From: Perspicuibacillus lycopersici
GTDB taxonomy: Bacteria > Bacillota > Bacilli > Bacillales > Caldibacillaceae
Length of the DNA: 64,000 bases
Assembly (NCBI RefSeq): GCF_025660475.1
Contig: NZ_JAOUSF010000001.1
Location: forward strand, 186,001 to 250,000
Direction: 5' to 3'
The notes under the pieces: model-generated
What the model saw: only the letters and a program-made list of their open reading frames with translations
Database searches by the model: none
What the model was told of the DNA's origin: nothing
Shown: positions 38,292-48,999 of the stretch, piece by piece
How the letters are laid out: the number at the start of each line of letters is the position of its first letter
How positions within the stretch are numbered: position 1 is the stretch's first letter
Made by a program: the position numbers and the translations under genes

Positions 38292-38408
38292 TTACCATTC
38301 CCTCCTCGGCTCTAACTGGCATAAATAATTCTCTAAGACAATCAACATATTATATTCGTTGTATCCACATTACGTACATTTACCTCAAAAAAATTTTGCT
38401 CCGCAATT

Positions 38409-39059
38409 TTAATCATTGCTCCTTACTACTAATAATATGCCTTTAGAAAATGAATAAGTACCATGACGCTGAATAAGTTCATTACTTATACATAGTGTCG
38501 AACCAATAAAAATATTCCTATCTTTTAGTGGATATTTAAAACCTACCAATGATAAATTTTCGACCGTCTGAGTGAATGGAATAAAGGAAATATATTGTTT
38601 ATCCGGTAATTGCTCTAATAAATATTGGCCAGGACGTTTTACTTCTAAAATATTTTGTCTATCAATAATCTCGATGCTTGCATTTTTTATCGCAGCAATT
38701 GGTTTCATAAGTAAAAATAGATTGGCAAGCATATGATCTAGCCTTCCGCCAGTTGCACCAAAAATTCGGATGAGGGATGGGTTTTGCTGACTAGCCACTT
38801 GCAATGCTAATTCCATATCTGTTTCATCTTTTTCCGTTTGATATTTCAATACATTTGGTAGACTAGACTGATAAACTTCTAGTTCTTCCTTTGTTACTGA
38901 ATCAAAATCACCTATTGCAACAGCAGGCGTGATACCCTTATCCAGTAAGTACCGATTTCCTCGATCGACCCCAATCCAAAAAATATCGGGATTAGCTTTA
39001 TCTGTTTTCAAATCTGGAATAAATTCTGGAGGACCTCCACCAACAATATACACAATCAT
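38409..39059 (-). CDS. thiN: Thiamine pyrophosphokinase
   Basis: This enzyme converts thiamine to thiamine pyrophosphate with ATP. Family motifs are IVGGGPPEFIPDL, DIFWIGVDRGNRYLLDKGI, AIGDFDSVTKEE, EKDETDMELAL and the core IRIFGATGGRLDHMLANLFL. At 216 residues it is standard. It starts 2 bases after rpe and precedes spoVM, as in B. subtilis. Confidence 0.95.
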   Translation of the reverse strand: MIVYIVGGGPPEFIPDLKTDKANPDIFWIGVDRGNRYLLDKGITPAVAIGDFDSVTKEELEVYQSSLPNVLKYQTEKDETDMELALQVASQQNPSLIRIFGATGGRLDHMLANLFLLMKPIAAIKNASIEIIDRQNILEVKRPGQYLLEQLPDKQYISFIPFTQTVENLSLVGFKYPLKDRNIFIGSTLCISNELIQRHGTYSFSKGILLVVRSND

Positions 39060-39061
39060 CT

Positions 39062-39718
39062 TTACTTATTCACATTCCCGCGAATTTGAGCAATCGCGCT
39101 CGCACGGTCCTTTTCGTTAAATATCGCCGAGCCTGCAACTAATACATTTGCGCCAGCTTCGATACACAGACTAGCGGTCTCTTCATTAACGCCACCATCT
39201 ACTTCTATATCGTATGTATATGCAAATTCATCCTTCAATTGTTTAATTTGCTGAATTTTTTTCAGCACATTGGGGATGAACTTTTGTCCTCCAAAACCCG
39301 GATTTACGGTCATTAAAAGTACAAGATCTACTTCACTTAATATTTCCGAGATCATTGCTACAGGTGTTGCGGGGTTTATAACGACACCAGCATTAATTCC
39401 TTGCTCCTTAATTTGGTGAATCGTCCGGTGAAGATGTGGACATGCCTCCGCATGGACAGAAATAATATCTGCACCAGCTTTTGCGAAATTCGAAATATAT
39501 TGGCCAGGATTATCAATCATTAAATGAACATCGAAAGTTAATGATGTTACCGGACGAATCGCTTCTACTATTAATGGACCAATTGTAATATTAGGAACAA
39601 AATGGCCATCCATTACATCAATATGAATATAATCTGCCCCACCCTTTTCGACATCTTTTACTTCCTGTGCTAATTTTGAAAAATCTGCTGATAAAATGGA
39701 AGGTGCTATTTTAATCAT
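39062..39718 (-). CDS. rpe: Ribulose-phosphate 3-epimerase
   Basis: This pentose-phosphate pathway enzyme interconverts ribulose 5-phosphate and xylulose 5-phosphate. The TIM-barrel motifs are [66 protein letters not shown] and [11 protein letters not shown], with metal-binding His and Asp residues present. At 218 residues it is normal. It overlaps the rsgA stop by four bases. Confidence 0.97.
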   Translation of the reverse strand: MIKIAPSILSADFSKLAQEVKDVEKGGADYIHIDVMDGHFVPNITIGPLIVEAIRPVTSLTFDVHLMIDNPGQYISNFAKAGADIISVHAEACPHLHRTIHQIKEQGINAGVVINPATPVAMISEILSEVDLVLLMTVNPGFGGQKFIPNVLKKIQQIKQLKDEFAYTYDIEVDGGVNEETASLCIEAGANVLVAGSAIFNEKDRASAIAQIRGNVNK

Positions 39719-40602
39719 TTGTCATACCTCGGCTTTCTTTCACGAATTTCCTCTAAAAATGTTAAATAATGTTCATATCTATATGTTTTTACTTCTCCTG
39801 TTTCCACTGCCTGTTTTACCGCACATTTCGGTTCTTTCACATGAAGACAGCCACGGAATTTACAATCGTTCATTCTTTCCTTCATTTCTGGAAAATAAAA
39901 TGGTAATTCCTCTATTTCAATCTCAGTAAAATCCATCGAGCTAAATCCTGGTGTATCTGCTACTAACCCTTCGCCTACATCTAGTAATTCCACATGGCGG
40001 GTTGTATGCTTTCCTCGACCGAGGTGTTTAGAAATCGCATTTGTTTCCAAATCAAGATCTGGTCGTAATGCATTTAATAGCGTCGATTTACCTACTCCTG
40101 ATTGACCAGCAAAGACAGAAATTTTATCGTTTAAATATGGATAAATAGCCTTAATTCCATCGGATGTTTCGGAAGAAGTAATTATCACCTGATAGCCAAT
40201 TGTTCGGTAATCCTCGGCAAATTTTTCTATTTTTTCTAGTTCTTCCTCGTCTAATAAGTCTTTCTTTGTAATAATAATGATTGGTTCAATATATTTTGAT
40301 TCAATGATTACTAGAAAGCGATCGAGCAATATTGTGTTAAAATCGGGATCTTTTGCTGAAAATACTAAAATGACTTGATTTACATTGGCAATTGGCGGTC
40401 GAACGAGTTCGTTTTCCCGCTCTTTTATATCAAGAATATATCCTTCTAAGTCGTTTTCTGCTGAAAATTCTACATTATCACCAACAAGTGGGGTAATATT
40501 TTTTTTTCGAAAAACTCCTCTTCCGCGGCATTGGATAATTTTTTGATCACTTTTTACGTAGTAAAAACCACTTAAAGCTTTTATTATTTTGCCTTGAGGC
40601 AT
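39715..40602 (-). CDS. rsgA: Ribosome small-subunit biogenesis GTPase RsgA (CpgA)
   Basis: RsgA is a circularly permuted GTPase acting on late 30S particles. An N-terminal OB fold ([20 protein letters not shown]) is followed by G4 ITKKDLLD, then G1 [19 protein letters not shown] and G3 [12 protein letters not shown]-terminal zinc site has [14 protein letters not shown]. The frame opens at 40629, but TAGGAGTGA before 40602 sets the start (295 residues). Adjacency to prpC-prkC is widely conserved. Confidence 0.96.
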   Translation of the reverse strand: MPQGKIIKALSGFYYVKSDQKIIQCRGRGVFRKKNITPLVGDNVEFSAENDLEGYILDIKERENELVRPPIANVNQVILVFSAKDPDFNTILLDRFLVIIESKYIEPIIIITKKDLLDEEELEKIEKFAEDYRTIGYQVIITSSETSDGIKAIYPYLNDKISVFAGQSGVGKSTLLNALRPDLDLETNAISKHLGRGKHTTRHVELLDVGEGLVADTPGFSSMDFTEIEIEELPFYFPEMKERMNDCKFRGCLHVKEPKCAVKQAVETGEVKTYRYEHYLTFLEEIRERKPRYDK

Positions 40603-40645
40603 AGCATCACTCCTAATTATATTTATCACATGATTTCATGGAAAA

Positions 40646-40673
40646 TTTATATTACTATCATTTCCTATGTCAG
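40646..40673 (-). promoter_or_regulatory. Predicted promoter of rsgA-rpe-thiN
   Basis: On the minus strand, CTGACA (40668-40673) and TATAAA (40646-40651) are 16 bases apart in the 309-base prkC-rsgA gap. The rest of that gap shows only the prkC terminator. Confidence 0.4.
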
Positions 40674-40872
40674 CTTACCGTCATACTATATTGTAAACAA
40701 TTAGCAAACATTTTTCATGTATATCTTAAAAAATACCGAAATTTTGCTGCTACTATTGACTTTTTGGTGGCTAACAGAATACATTACATGCGTATTATCG
40801 TTTCTTTGTACAAATGCTTACTATCTGGTTTTAATCTTATTCCACTACAATAAATTTCAACATACCGATATG

Positions 40873-40904
40873 AAAAAAATGCCCCATTTTGGTGGCATTT
40901 TTTT
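40873..40904 (-). terminator. Terminator after prkC
   Basis: AAAAAAATGCC pairs with GGCATTTTTTT around a 10-base loop; the T-runs on both sides allow bidirectional action. Confidence 0.85.
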
Positions 40905-40911
40905 CGTACGT

Positions 40912-42885
40912 TTATTCTGGGTAATCTACTTGATAATCTTGGACAACCTCATTATCAATTACTACTTTATATCTACCTTTTGTACCTGGAGCTATCACTA
41001 AATCAATAAGTCTTCGTGTATCTTCCGTGATAGTAAACACTTCATATGGATCTGTTATCTCCCGGTTCATGTCCTCGATAAAAATTTGCACGTTTTGAAC
41101 TTGATTTTCTTCCGAATTCCCTGTATACGTAATCGCAATATCAACTGTTACATTTTTCGGAGGTAATTCCTCTTTCCCTTTCGAGATTACGACATTTACT
41201 GTTGTACCTTTTGTAATTTGTGTACCAGCCTCAACATCTTGACTAATTACATAGCCTTTCGGAATTGTTTCATGATATTCTTCACCCGAAATATTAATCG
41301 TTATTCCATTGGAAGATGCATAATCCTTTAAAGCATTTTGCGGATATTCTGTTAAATTAGCTAAAGCAAAGGTTTCTTTTCCTTTACTTACCGTAAAGGT
41401 AATGACTGTTTCCTCTGGAATTACAGCTGTCCCTGGTTCAGGATCCTGTTCGATAATCGTACCTGCTTCACTTTCATCATATACCTCTTCCACTTTAATA
41501 TCCTTAAATGGACGGGATTGTGATTGTAAAATGGCTAGTACATCCTCATAGGCACGATCCTTAAAGTCAGGTAATTCTTCTGTTTCTAACCCAGTACTGA
41601 CATACAGATTAATCTCACTTCCCTCAACAGCTAAACGCCCTGCTTTCGGATCCGTTCGAATAATATGATCTTTTTCAATTTCCTCACTGGCCATTTCTGT
41701 AGTCTTACCAATAGTAAAACCAGCACTTTCTAATTCATCAATTGCTTCGTCAAGTGTTAAATTCGTAACATCCGGCACTTTTATATCATCTGGACCGAAA
41801 AGGCTAGGAAACACCGTTAATGTTAATATTCCGAGTATGATAATAAGTGCAGATAAGGAAAGAAGCACAATTGGCCATTTTTTCCGTTTTTTCTTCTTTG
41901 GTTCCTCTTCCTTTGGCAAACCCTCTTGTATTTTATTAGGCTGTGAATCTCTTATTACCGTATCCTGTAATTGATTAAACCCACGCTCATCAGAAATGAT
42001 TGGGATAGCCTTAGTAGCTTCCTCATCAACTGGTATTTCAAAACGAGGTTCGTTAATACGGTTTTCATCTAAACAAGTCCGTAAATCTTCCTCTAGTTCT
42101 CCCACGTCTTGATAACGATAAAATGGATCTTTAGCAGTTGCCTTCAAAATAATATTTTCTACACTTTGCGGAATCAATGGATTCCATTTTTTTGGAGAAG
42201 GTGTTTCATCCTGTAAATGCTTTAAGGCTATTGATACTGCAGATTCTCCGGAAAAAGGCAAGCGACCAGTAAGCATTTCAAACAACACAATCCCCAAGGA
42301 ATAAATATCAGACTTTTTCGTTGCAATTCCACCACGAGCCTGTTCCGGGGAAATATAATGGACAGAACCTAGCATCGTATTGGTATGTGTTATCGTCGTC
42401 GAAGTAAGCGCCATCGCAATTCCAAAATCTGTAATTTTCACATTCCCTTTTTTATCGATTAAAACATTCTGTGGTTTTATGTCTCGATGGATTATATTAT
42501 TTTGATGTGCATGTTGAATGGCTGAAGTAAGTTGCTTCATAATGTCGATTGCTTTATCTATTCCAAGCGGAGAATGATTTTGAATAAATTGCTTTAATGT
42601 TTCTCCATTGACATATTCCATTACAATATAATAAATATCAGGATCTTCCTCGCCAACATCATAAATATTTACAATGTTAGGATGTACAAGACTAGTTGCT
42701 GATTGTGCTTCGCGGTGAAATCTTCGAATAAAATCTTCATCATTTGCGAAATCTAATCGTAGAATTTTCACTGCTACATATCTTTCAAGGATGACGTCCC
42801 TTGCTAAATACACGTCAGCCATCCCACCGCCACCAATTTTTTCAATCAGCTTATAGCGATCATTAATTCTCTTACCAATCAACAA
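40912..42885 (-). CDS. prkC: Serine/threonine protein kinase PrkC (PASTA domains)
   Basis: PrkC is a transmembrane Hanks-type kinase that senses muropeptides and lipid II, with roles in germination and stationary-phase signalling. The kinase domain has the glycine loop IGGGGMADVYLA, catalytic IIHRDIKPQNVLID, DFG in ITDFGIAMA and an activation loop rich in threonines (TSTTITHTNTM). One membrane helix (IVLLSLSALIIILGILTLTV) lies near residue 350, followed by three PASTA repeats and a C-terminal domain. A GTG at 42894 is possible, but the TTG at 42885 behind AGGTGA gives MLIGKRIN, as in B. subtilis. It abuts prpC. Confidence 0.95.
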   Translation of the reverse strand: MLIGKRINDRYKLIEKIGGGGMADVYLARDVILERYVAVKILRLDFANDEDFIRRFHREAQSATSLVHPNIVNIYDVGEEDPDIYYIVMEYVNGETLKQFIQNHSPLGIDKAIDIMKQLTSAIQHAHQNNIIHRDIKPQNVLIDKKGNVKITDFGIAMALTSTTITHTNTMLGSVHYISPEQARGGIATKKSDIYSLGIVLFEMLTGRLPFSGESAVSIALKHLQDETPSPKKWNPLIPQSVENIILKATAKDPFYRYQDVGELEEDLRTCLDENRINEPRFEIPVDEEATKAIPIISDERGFNQLQDTVIRDSQPNKIQEGLPKEEEPKKKKRKKWPIVLLSLSALIIILGILTLTVFPSLFGPDDIKVPDVTNLTLDEAIDELESAGFTIGKTTEMASEEIEKDHIIRTDPKAGRLAVEGSEINLYVSTGLETEELPDFKDRAYEDVLAILQSQSRPFKDIKVEEVYDESEAGTIIEQDPEPGTAVIPEETVITFTVSKGKETFALANLTEYPQNALKDYASSNGITINISGEEYHETIPKGYVISQDVEAGTQITKGTTVNVVISKGKEELPPKNVTVDIAITYTGNSEENQVQNVQIFIEDMNREITDPYEVFTITEDTRRLIDLVIAPGTKGRYKVVIDNEVVQDYQVDYPE

Positions 42886-42886
42886 T

Positions 42887-43639
42887 TTAGTCACCTGCTT
42901 TCTCTGCGAGGATGTTATGAACGATTGCTAATGAAATATTATCTTCTCCCCCATTATCATTTGCTAAGGCAATTAAATGTGTTGCTTTTTCTTCAAGCGA
43001 ATCGTCTGTTAATAAAATTCCCGACATCTCGGTATCTGTCACTCGATTGGATAAACCGTCTGAGCATAATAACAATAAGTCCCCATCTTCAAAGGTTATC
43101 GTTTTTATATCTACTTCCACTTGTGGCTCCGTTCCCAATGCACGGGAAAGAACATTTTTTCGCGGATGATGTTCCGCATCTTCTTTTGATAGTTGTCCAC
43201 TTTTCACTAGCTCATTTACTAATGAATGATCATCTGTCAGTTGATAAAACCCATTCTCATTCATTACATAGCAACGACTATCTCCTACATTTGCAACTGT
43301 CGCAAATTTGTCATTACAAATAGCGGCTACAATCGTCGTACCCATTCCACGACATTCCTCATGCTCATTCGCATATTGGAGTACTTCATCATTTATTTCG
43401 ACTACATGTTTCAAAAACCATTGTTCTGCCTTCTCTGGCGTGTCAATTTGATTAGCTTCTTCCCATCTTTTTTGCAATAGCTCAGAAGTCATTCGGCTAG
43501 CTACATCACCAGCTAAATGACCTCCCATGCCATCTGCAACCATTGCAAGTAATTCACCTGATTGGTTGGAAAAAATACTAACAAAATCCTCGTTATGGGT
43601 TCTTATTCTCCCACAGTCTGTTCGAAATACTGATTTCAT
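42887..43639 (-). CDS. prpC: PP2C-type serine/threonine phosphatase PrpC
   Basis: PrpC dephosphorylates PrkC and its substrates. PP2C metal-binding motifs are present: RTHNEDF near the start, VADGMGGHLAGDVAS, GTTIVAAIC, VGDSRCYVM, LLCSDGLSNRVT and GGEDNISLAIV. An upstream ATG at 43687 exists, but GAGAGGTGA before 43639 marks the start (250 residues). In B. subtilis rlmN would precede it; here only 123 non-coding bases separate it from rsmB. Confidence 0.96.
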   Translation of the reverse strand: MKSVFRTDCGRIRTHNEDFVSIFSNQSGELLAMVADGMGGHLAGDVASRMTSELLQKRWEEANQIDTPEKAEQWFLKHVVEINDEVLQYANEHEECRGMGTTIVAAICNDKFATVANVGDSRCYVMNENGFYQLTDDHSLVNELVKSGQLSKEDAEHHPRKNVLSRALGTEPQVEVDIKTITFEDGDLLLLCSDGLSNRVTDTEMSGILLTDDSLEEKATHLIALANDNGGEDNISLAIVHNILAEKAGD

Positions 43640-43762
43640 ATATTTGTCACCTCTCAACAGTTCACCTACATACGTGTTGTTGGACATGTTGCTTAAACTT
43701 TCTTGTTTGTAGAGAATCTTTCATTCTATTGTTTACCTATAAAAGGTTGTCTTATGTTTAAA

Positions 43763-45109
43763 TTACACTTTCTTCCGAAAGCATGCAATAAAAAATCCAT
43801 CACTTTTTAAATCTTGTGGCAATATTTCGACTTGATTTCCAGAGACAAATGATCGAATGGACACAGGCATTCGCTCAACAAGTGTATCATCTGCGAAAAA
43901 TTCTGGATGGCTATCAAGAAATTTTTTGGCAACACCTGCATTCTCATGACGGTCTACTGTACAAGTACTATAAACTAATATTCCACCTTTTTTTACAAGA
44001 TCTGCTGCATGGGAGAGTAATTCTAATTGAATATTTGCTAATCGTTCAATATCAGCTTCACGCTTGGAATATTTAATATCAGGCTTTCGTTTCACTACTC
44101 CAAGTCCAGAACAAGGTGCATCTACTAAAATTTTATCAAAGCTTTCTTTCGGAAAATGGGTATCTACCAGTTTACTATCCATTTTTTCGGCTTTAATATT
44201 CGTTAGCTTCAGCCGCGTCGCATTTTCACGAATTAACTTGATTTTATGTTCATGTAAATCAAGTGCGATAATTTCGCCTGTATTTTTCATTTTTTCGCCA
44301 ATATGTGTCGTTTTTCCACCAGGAGCAGCACAGGCATCAAGAATTTTTTCGCCTTCCTTTGGTGCTAATGCAAAGCCTACTAGCATAGAGCTTTCATCTT
44401 GGATAGTAATAAAGCCTTTTTTAAATACGTTGGATTTAACGAGATTGCCTTTTACACTCTTTATTGCATTCGGTATTGAATCACTAGCCTCTACTGCAAA
44501 TCCTTCCGCTGCTAGCATCGCCATTACTTCATCCTTTGAAGTTAGCCACTCATTAATACGGGCTGTTTGCTGTGGAGCTTCTAAGTTTTCTATACACATC
44601 GCTTTCGTCCGTTCAAACCCAAACTGCTTCACCCATCGATTGACAAGCCATTGTGGGTGACTTGTTTCAATAGCAAGTCGTTCGTTCGCATCCTTAATAG
44701 TATTAAAGGACGGGAAACCAGATCTTTGAATGGATCGTAATACACCGTTTACTAAGCTACTGATTCCTTTATGTCCTCGCTTTTTCGCAATTTCAACTGC
44801 TTCATGAAAAATTGCCCGTTCAGGAATTTTTGTTAAAAATGCCATTTGGTAAACAGATAATCGTAATAATTGCCGTACCCAATTTTCTAACTTTTTTTGT
44901 TTTTTGAGAAACGGTGCGAGATAAAAATCTATCGTCATTTGTTTCTGCAATGTACCATAGGTAATTTCCGTTAACAATGCCGCATCGACAGGGGAAAATT
45001 CATTTTTTTCAATCGTATTGTTCAATAATAAATTACTGTACGCCTGCTCTCTTTCAATTGTTTCGAGTATTTCTAAGGCAGCTTCCCGAACGCGTTTATG
45101 CTTCGTCAT
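43763..45109 (-). CDS. rsmB: 16S rRNA (cytosine-967-C5)-methyltransferase RsmB
   Basis: RsmB makes m5C967 in 16S rRNA. An N-terminal NusB-like domain ([20 protein letters not shown]) precedes the methyltransferase domain with the SAM site [19 protein letters not shown]. The catalytic motifs follow: [19 protein letters not shown] and [15 protein letters not shown], whose cysteines are the nucleophile and general-acid pair. At 448 residues it is full length. It overlaps fmt by 14 bases. Confidence 0.96.
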   Translation of the reverse strand: MTKHKRVREAALEILETIEREQAYSNLLLNNTIEKNEFSPVDAALLTEITYGTLQKQMTIDFYLAPFLKKQKKLENWVRQLLRLSVYQMAFLTKIPERAIFHEAVEIAKKRGHKGISSLVNGVLRSIQRSGFPSFNTIKDANERLAIETSHPQWLVNRWVKQFGFERTKAMCIENLEAPQQTARINEWLTSKDEVMAMLAAEGFAVEASDSIPNAIKSVKGNLVKSNVFKKGFITIQDESSMLVGFALAPKEGEKILDACAAPGGKTTHIGEKMKNTGEIIALDLHEHKIKLIRENATRLKLTNIKAEKMDSKLVDTHFPKESFDKILVDAPCSGLGVVKRKPDIKYSKREADIERLANIQLELLSHAADLVKKGGILVYSTCTVDRHENAGVAKKFLDSHPEFFADDTLVERMPVSIRSFVSGNQVEILPQDLKSDGFFIACFRKKV

Positions 45110-46052
45110 GTTGACCCCCTAGTATTTTTCCTAAAATTCCTTCTGACTGCCCACGTAAAAATTGTTCTGCAGTCATACGTTTTTTTCCAGCGGGCTGTAA
45201 CTCCATTATTTTTACTGCTGTATCGTTTCCAGTTGCTACGATAAAACCATCTTTTTCAACTGCAATAATTTCACCAGGTGATGCTTGTTTTGGCGCAGGC
45301 ACTTTTTCTCCCCACCATATTTTCAATGTTGTACCATCTATCATTGTATACGCTACTGGCCAAGGGTTTAGCCCACGAATGTGGTTATAAATAGTCTCTC
45401 CGCTATTTGCCCAGTTTATTTTCTCTTGCTCGCGTTTAATATTATATGCGAAAGTAGACGCTTCATCGTTTTGCTTTATTGGTTGTAGCTCCCCACGGAG
45501 TAGCTTTGGTAAAGTATCACTCAAAAGCTTGGCACCAGCGGTACTTAGCTTATCATGTAATGTTCCAACAGTGTCTCGTTCCTCAATTGGAACTACTACT
45601 TGTGTAAGAATATCTCCAGCATCTAGTTTCTTCACCATGTACATAATCGTAATCCCGGTTTGTTGCTTTCCTTGGAGAATCGCATAGTGGATTGGGGCAC
45701 CACCACGAAGCTCTGGTAATAAAGATGCATGAACATTAATGCAACCATATTTAGGGGAGGAAAGTAATCGCTCTGGTAATATTTGTCCAAAAGCAGCGGT
45801 AACAATTAAATCTGGTTGAAGTGCCAATATTTCATTTAATGATGCTTCTTCTCTAATTTTTTCTGGCTGATAGACAGGAATGCCATGTTTTTCTGCTTCT
45901 ACTTTAACAGGTGGCGGGGTTAACACCCTTTTCCTTCCAACTGGGCGATCTGGCTGTGTAACGACTGCAATTACTTCATAGCCATCGGTAATAATTTGTT
46001 GTAAAATAGGTACGGAAAAATCGGGTGTTCCCATAAAAATAACTTTTGTCAT
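45096..46052 (-). CDS. fmt: Methionyl-tRNA formyltransferase
   Basis: Fmt formylates initiator Met-tRNA using 10-formyltetrahydrofolate. The N-terminal formyltransferase domain shows [33 protein letters not shown], the catalytic Asn-His in [20 protein letters not shown] and [16 protein letters not shown]. The C-terminal tRNA-binding domain follows ([12 protein letters not shown]). At 318 residues it is standard. Its ATG overlaps the def stop (ATGA). Confidence 0.97.
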   Translation of the reverse strand: MTKVIFMGTPDFSVPILQQIITDGYEVIAVVTQPDRPVGRKRVLTPPPVKVEAEKHGIPVYQPEKIREEASLNEILALQPDLIVTAAFGQILPERLLSSPKYGCINVHASLLPELRGGAPIHYAILQGKQQTGITIMYMVKKLDAGDILTQVVVPIEERDTVGTLHDKLSTAGAKLLSDTLPKLLRGELQPIKQNDEASTFAYNIKREQEKINWANSGETIYNHIRGLNPWPVAYTMIDGTTLKIWWGEKVPAPKQASPGEIIAVEKDGFIVATGNDTAVKIMELQPAGKKRMTAEQFLRGQSEGILGKILGGQHDEA

Positions 46053-46534
46053 TGCACATCTAACTCCTCTAGCTCTTCTAATGTATAGATTTTTTCAACC
46101 TTCGTTGTAAATAAAATTCCATGTAAATGATCGATTTCATGCTGGATAGCTCTAGCTAAATAATCCTCTGCCTCAAGTATAAAAGCCTTTCCTTGCCGAT
46201 TACGTGCTTTTACTTTTACGTAATACGCTCTTGTAACATCCCCATATAGCTTTGGAATACTTAAACAGCCTTCTATATCCGTCTGCTTTCCTCGTTTCGT
46301 AATAATTTCTGGATTTATTAACTCTATTCTCCCAGATTCATCACCAATATCAACTACTGCTATTTGTTCTAAAATTCCAATCTGGGGAGCAGCTAAGCCT
46401 ACACCATCATGTTTAATCATCGTTTCATACATATTGTCCAATAATGTTGCAAGCTCTAAATCAAATGTCGTGACTTTCTTACATTTTTGCTGAAGTATTT
46501 CATCCGGATGTAATACTAGTGGTAAAATTGCCAA
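46049..46534 (-). CDS. def: Peptide deformylase
   Basis: This metalloenzyme removes N-formyl groups from nascent proteins. The three signature motifs are intact: [17 protein letters not shown] (metal cysteine) and [12 protein letters not shown] (HExxH). At 161 residues it resembles the B. subtilis Def of type 1. The start is a TTG at 46534 behind AGGAGG. It lies between priA and fmt. Confidence 0.96.
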   Translation of the reverse strand: MAILPLVLHPDEILQQKCKKVTTFDLELATLLDNMYETMIKHDGVGLAAPQIGILEQIAVVDIGDESGRIELINPEIITKRGKQTDIEGCLSIPKLYGDVTRAYYVKVKARNRQGKAFILEAEDYLARAIQHEIDHLHGILFTTKVEKIYTLEELEELDVQ

Positions 46535-46586
46535 AATAATTCCTCCTAAAACACATATTCCTCCATTATTTCCAAATTCATCAAAA

Positions 46587-48998
46587 TCACATCATCGTGA
46601 ATGGATTTAAATCAACTGTAATAGTCATCCCTTTTTTTAATTGTTCTTCATGAAAATGAGCAATTGCTTTTTGGATAACAGGAATAAGGTTTGGTTCTTT
46701 TTTATATTTAATTAAGCATTGGTAGCGATAGCGATTATTAATTCGAGCAATTGGTGAAGCTGCCGGGCCTAATACACGCGCTTGGTTTGATAAATTATGG
46801 CGTATAAATGTTGTGATTTTATCCATCACCTTAACAACTAATTGTAAATTTTCATGACTGACATTGATAAGTGCTAGATAATAATACGGTGGGTATTGCC
46901 CTACTCGTCTTATCGACATTTCCTGCTGATAAAACTGGATAAAATCATGTTCCTTCGCAAGCTGAACACTATAATGCTCAGGTGTATAGGTTTGGATAAC
47001 TACTTCCCCTGGTAGCTGATGTCGTCCAGCTCTTCCACTTACCTGTGTTAATAATTGAAATGTTTTTTCTGATGCACGAAAATCAGGTATATGTAGCATC
47101 GTATCCGCCGTCAGTACACCTACTAATGTTATATTAGGAAAATCGAGACCTTTGGCAATCATTTGTGTACCTAATAAAATATCAGCTTTCCCTTCTTGGA
47201 AGGCAGTTAAAAGTTTTTCGTGTGCTCCCTTTCGACTCGTGGTGTCGACATCCATGCGAATAATTCGTGCTTCTGGTAAAATTTTACCAATTTCCTCTTC
47301 CACCTTTTGTGTACCCGTACCAAAAAAGCGAATATGTTCACTTTGACATTCTGGACAAGTTTTCGGTGCATAGCTTTCATAGCCACAATAATGACATTTT
47401 AATTGATTGGATACTTTATGGTAGGTTAAGGAAACTTCACAATGAGGACATTGAACTACTAATCCACAGTCACGGCACATGACAAAGGAGGAATACCCAC
47501 GTTTATTTAAAAAGAGTACGATTTGTTCTTTTTTTTCGATTCGATCGCGCATTTTTTCTAGTAAAGCTTGTGAAAACATCGAGCGATTTCCTGTTCGTAA
47601 TTCTTCCCGCATATCAACGATTTCCACTTTTGGTAGTGCGGACTGATTCATACGCTTTGCCATCGTCAACAAGGTATATACCCCTTTTTTTGCGCGAGAA
47701 AAGGATTCTAATGACGGTGTAGCACTTCCTAAAATAATCGGACATTGGTGATAGTTTCCTCTTTCAATGGCAACATCACGAGCATGGTAACGCGGGCTGT
47801 CTTCTTGCTTATAGCTTGTCTCATGTTCTTCATCAATAATGATGATGCCTAAATTTTCAAAGGGGGCAAAAATAGCAGATCTTGCTCCAACCACCACTTG
47901 TACTTCTTTTCGTTGAATTTTTCGCCATTCATCATATTTTTCACCTATCGAAAGTCCACTATGTAAAACCGCTACCTTATTACCGAAACGACCTTTAAAT
48001 CGATTGACCATCTGTGGGGTTAAGGATATTTCCGGGACAAGTACGATTGCTTCTTTCCCTTTTTTAATGACTTCATCAATGGATTGTAAATATACTTCTG
48101 TTTTTCCGCTTCCTGTTACTCCATGAAGAAGAAAAACATCATTATTTACTTCTTCAATACTTTTTAAAATCGGTGAAATAACCTGTTGCTGTTCCTCGGT
48201 CAATGCTAATGCGGTTGTTCTGACAAACTGGCGATCTTGATAGGGATCGCGATATTGCTCATGCTCTTCTTTTTGTAAAAAGCCCTTCTCCACTAATGAT
48301 TTTAAAGAATTTCTTGCACCGGTTACGTTTTCTTCAATGCTAGCAACTGTGTGTGGTTGAAAATACGCCAAAAAGAATTGGATGATTTGTGCTTGTTTAT
48401 TGCCAAGCGTAACACTTTCCAATCGTTTTTTAAATTCCTGCTCACTGAAAGCTGGACGATAATACGTGATTTTCTTTTTATTACCTTTATTTTTCACCTC
48501 ATAAATTACTTCAAACATACCATTTCGCGCTTCCCGATATAAGTAAGAGGCGCTCATTACCTCAACTGCATCTTTCCAAAGCACTCTTTCTTTCTTATCA
48601 AAGAGCAGCTGTAATTCAAAAGGTAATTGCTGTAATTCGGTATCATTGCCTAAAATTAAATACTTGTCATACTTAGCTTTTAGTGCTGGTGGCAGCATTA
48701 CCTGATAGGCAGAAATTTTCATACAAAGAGTTGTTTTTGCTAAAAAATCACCAAGATGAAGAAGCTCGTCATTTAATACTGGTACTAAATCCATCGGTTC
48801 TATTAGCTCTTTTAAATTAGAAAACTCCGAGTGATTTTTCAAATCAAGGACAAATCCTTGTACTTGCCGATTACCAAACGGCACGATAACACGCATTCCT
48901 CTTTGAATAAACCCTTGCCAAACGTCAGGAATAGCATAGTCAAAAGGTCTATCCGTCTGCGTTGTTGGTACATCTACTATTACACTAGCTATTTTCAT
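46587..48998 (-). CDS. priA: Primosomal protein N' (PriA helicase)
   Basis: PriA restarts replication at abandoned forks by loading DnaB. The N-terminal DNA-binding domain (ASVIVDVPTTQTDRPFDYAI) is followed by Walker A HGVTGSGKTEVYLQSI, the DEEH box IIIDEEHETSYKQ and LGSATPSLESF. A zinc cluster follows of the form CRDCGLVVQCPHC...CHYCGY...CPEC. Helicase motifs V and VI follow (LLGTQMIAKGLDFPNITLVG; QVSGRAGR). At 803 residues it is full length. It begins one base after the coaBC stop. Confidence 0.97.
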   Translation of the reverse strand: MKIASVIVDVPTTQTDRPFDYAIPDVWQGFIQRGMRVIVPFGNRQVQGFVLDLKNHSEFSNLKELIEPMDLVPVLNDELLHLGDFLAKTTLCMKISAYQVMLPPALKAKYDKYLILGNDTELQQLPFELQLLFDKKERVLWKDAVEVMSASYLYREARNGMFEVIYEVKNKGNKKKITYYRPAFSEQEFKKRLESVTLGNKQAQIIQFFLAYFQPHTVASIEENVTGARNSLKSLVEKGFLQKEEHEQYRDPYQDRQFVRTTALALTEEQQQVISPILKSIEEVNNDVFLLHGVTGSGKTEVYLQSIDEVIKKGKEAIVLVPEISLTPQMVNRFKGRFGNKVAVLHSGLSIGEKYDEWRKIQRKEVQVVVGARSAIFAPFENLGIIIIDEEHETSYKQEDSPRYHARDVAIERGNYHQCPIILGSATPSLESFSRAKKGVYTLLTMAKRMNQSALPKVEIVDMREELRTGNRSMFSQALLEKMRDRIEKKEQIVLFLNKRGYSSFVMCRDCGLVVQCPHCEVSLTYHKVSNQLKCHYCGYESYAPKTCPECQSEHIRFFGTGTQKVEEEIGKILPEARIIRMDVDTTSRKGAHEKLLTAFQEGKADILLGTQMIAKGLDFPNITLVGVLTADTMLHIPDFRASEKTFQLLTQVSGRAGRHQLPGEVVIQTYTPEHYSVQLAKEHDFIQFYQQEMSIRRVGQYPPYYYLALINVSHENLQLVVKVMDKITTFIRHNLSNQARVLGPAASPIARINNRYRYQCLIKYKKEPNLIPVIQKAIAHFHEEQLKKGMTITVDLNPFTMM

Positions 48999-48999
48999 G

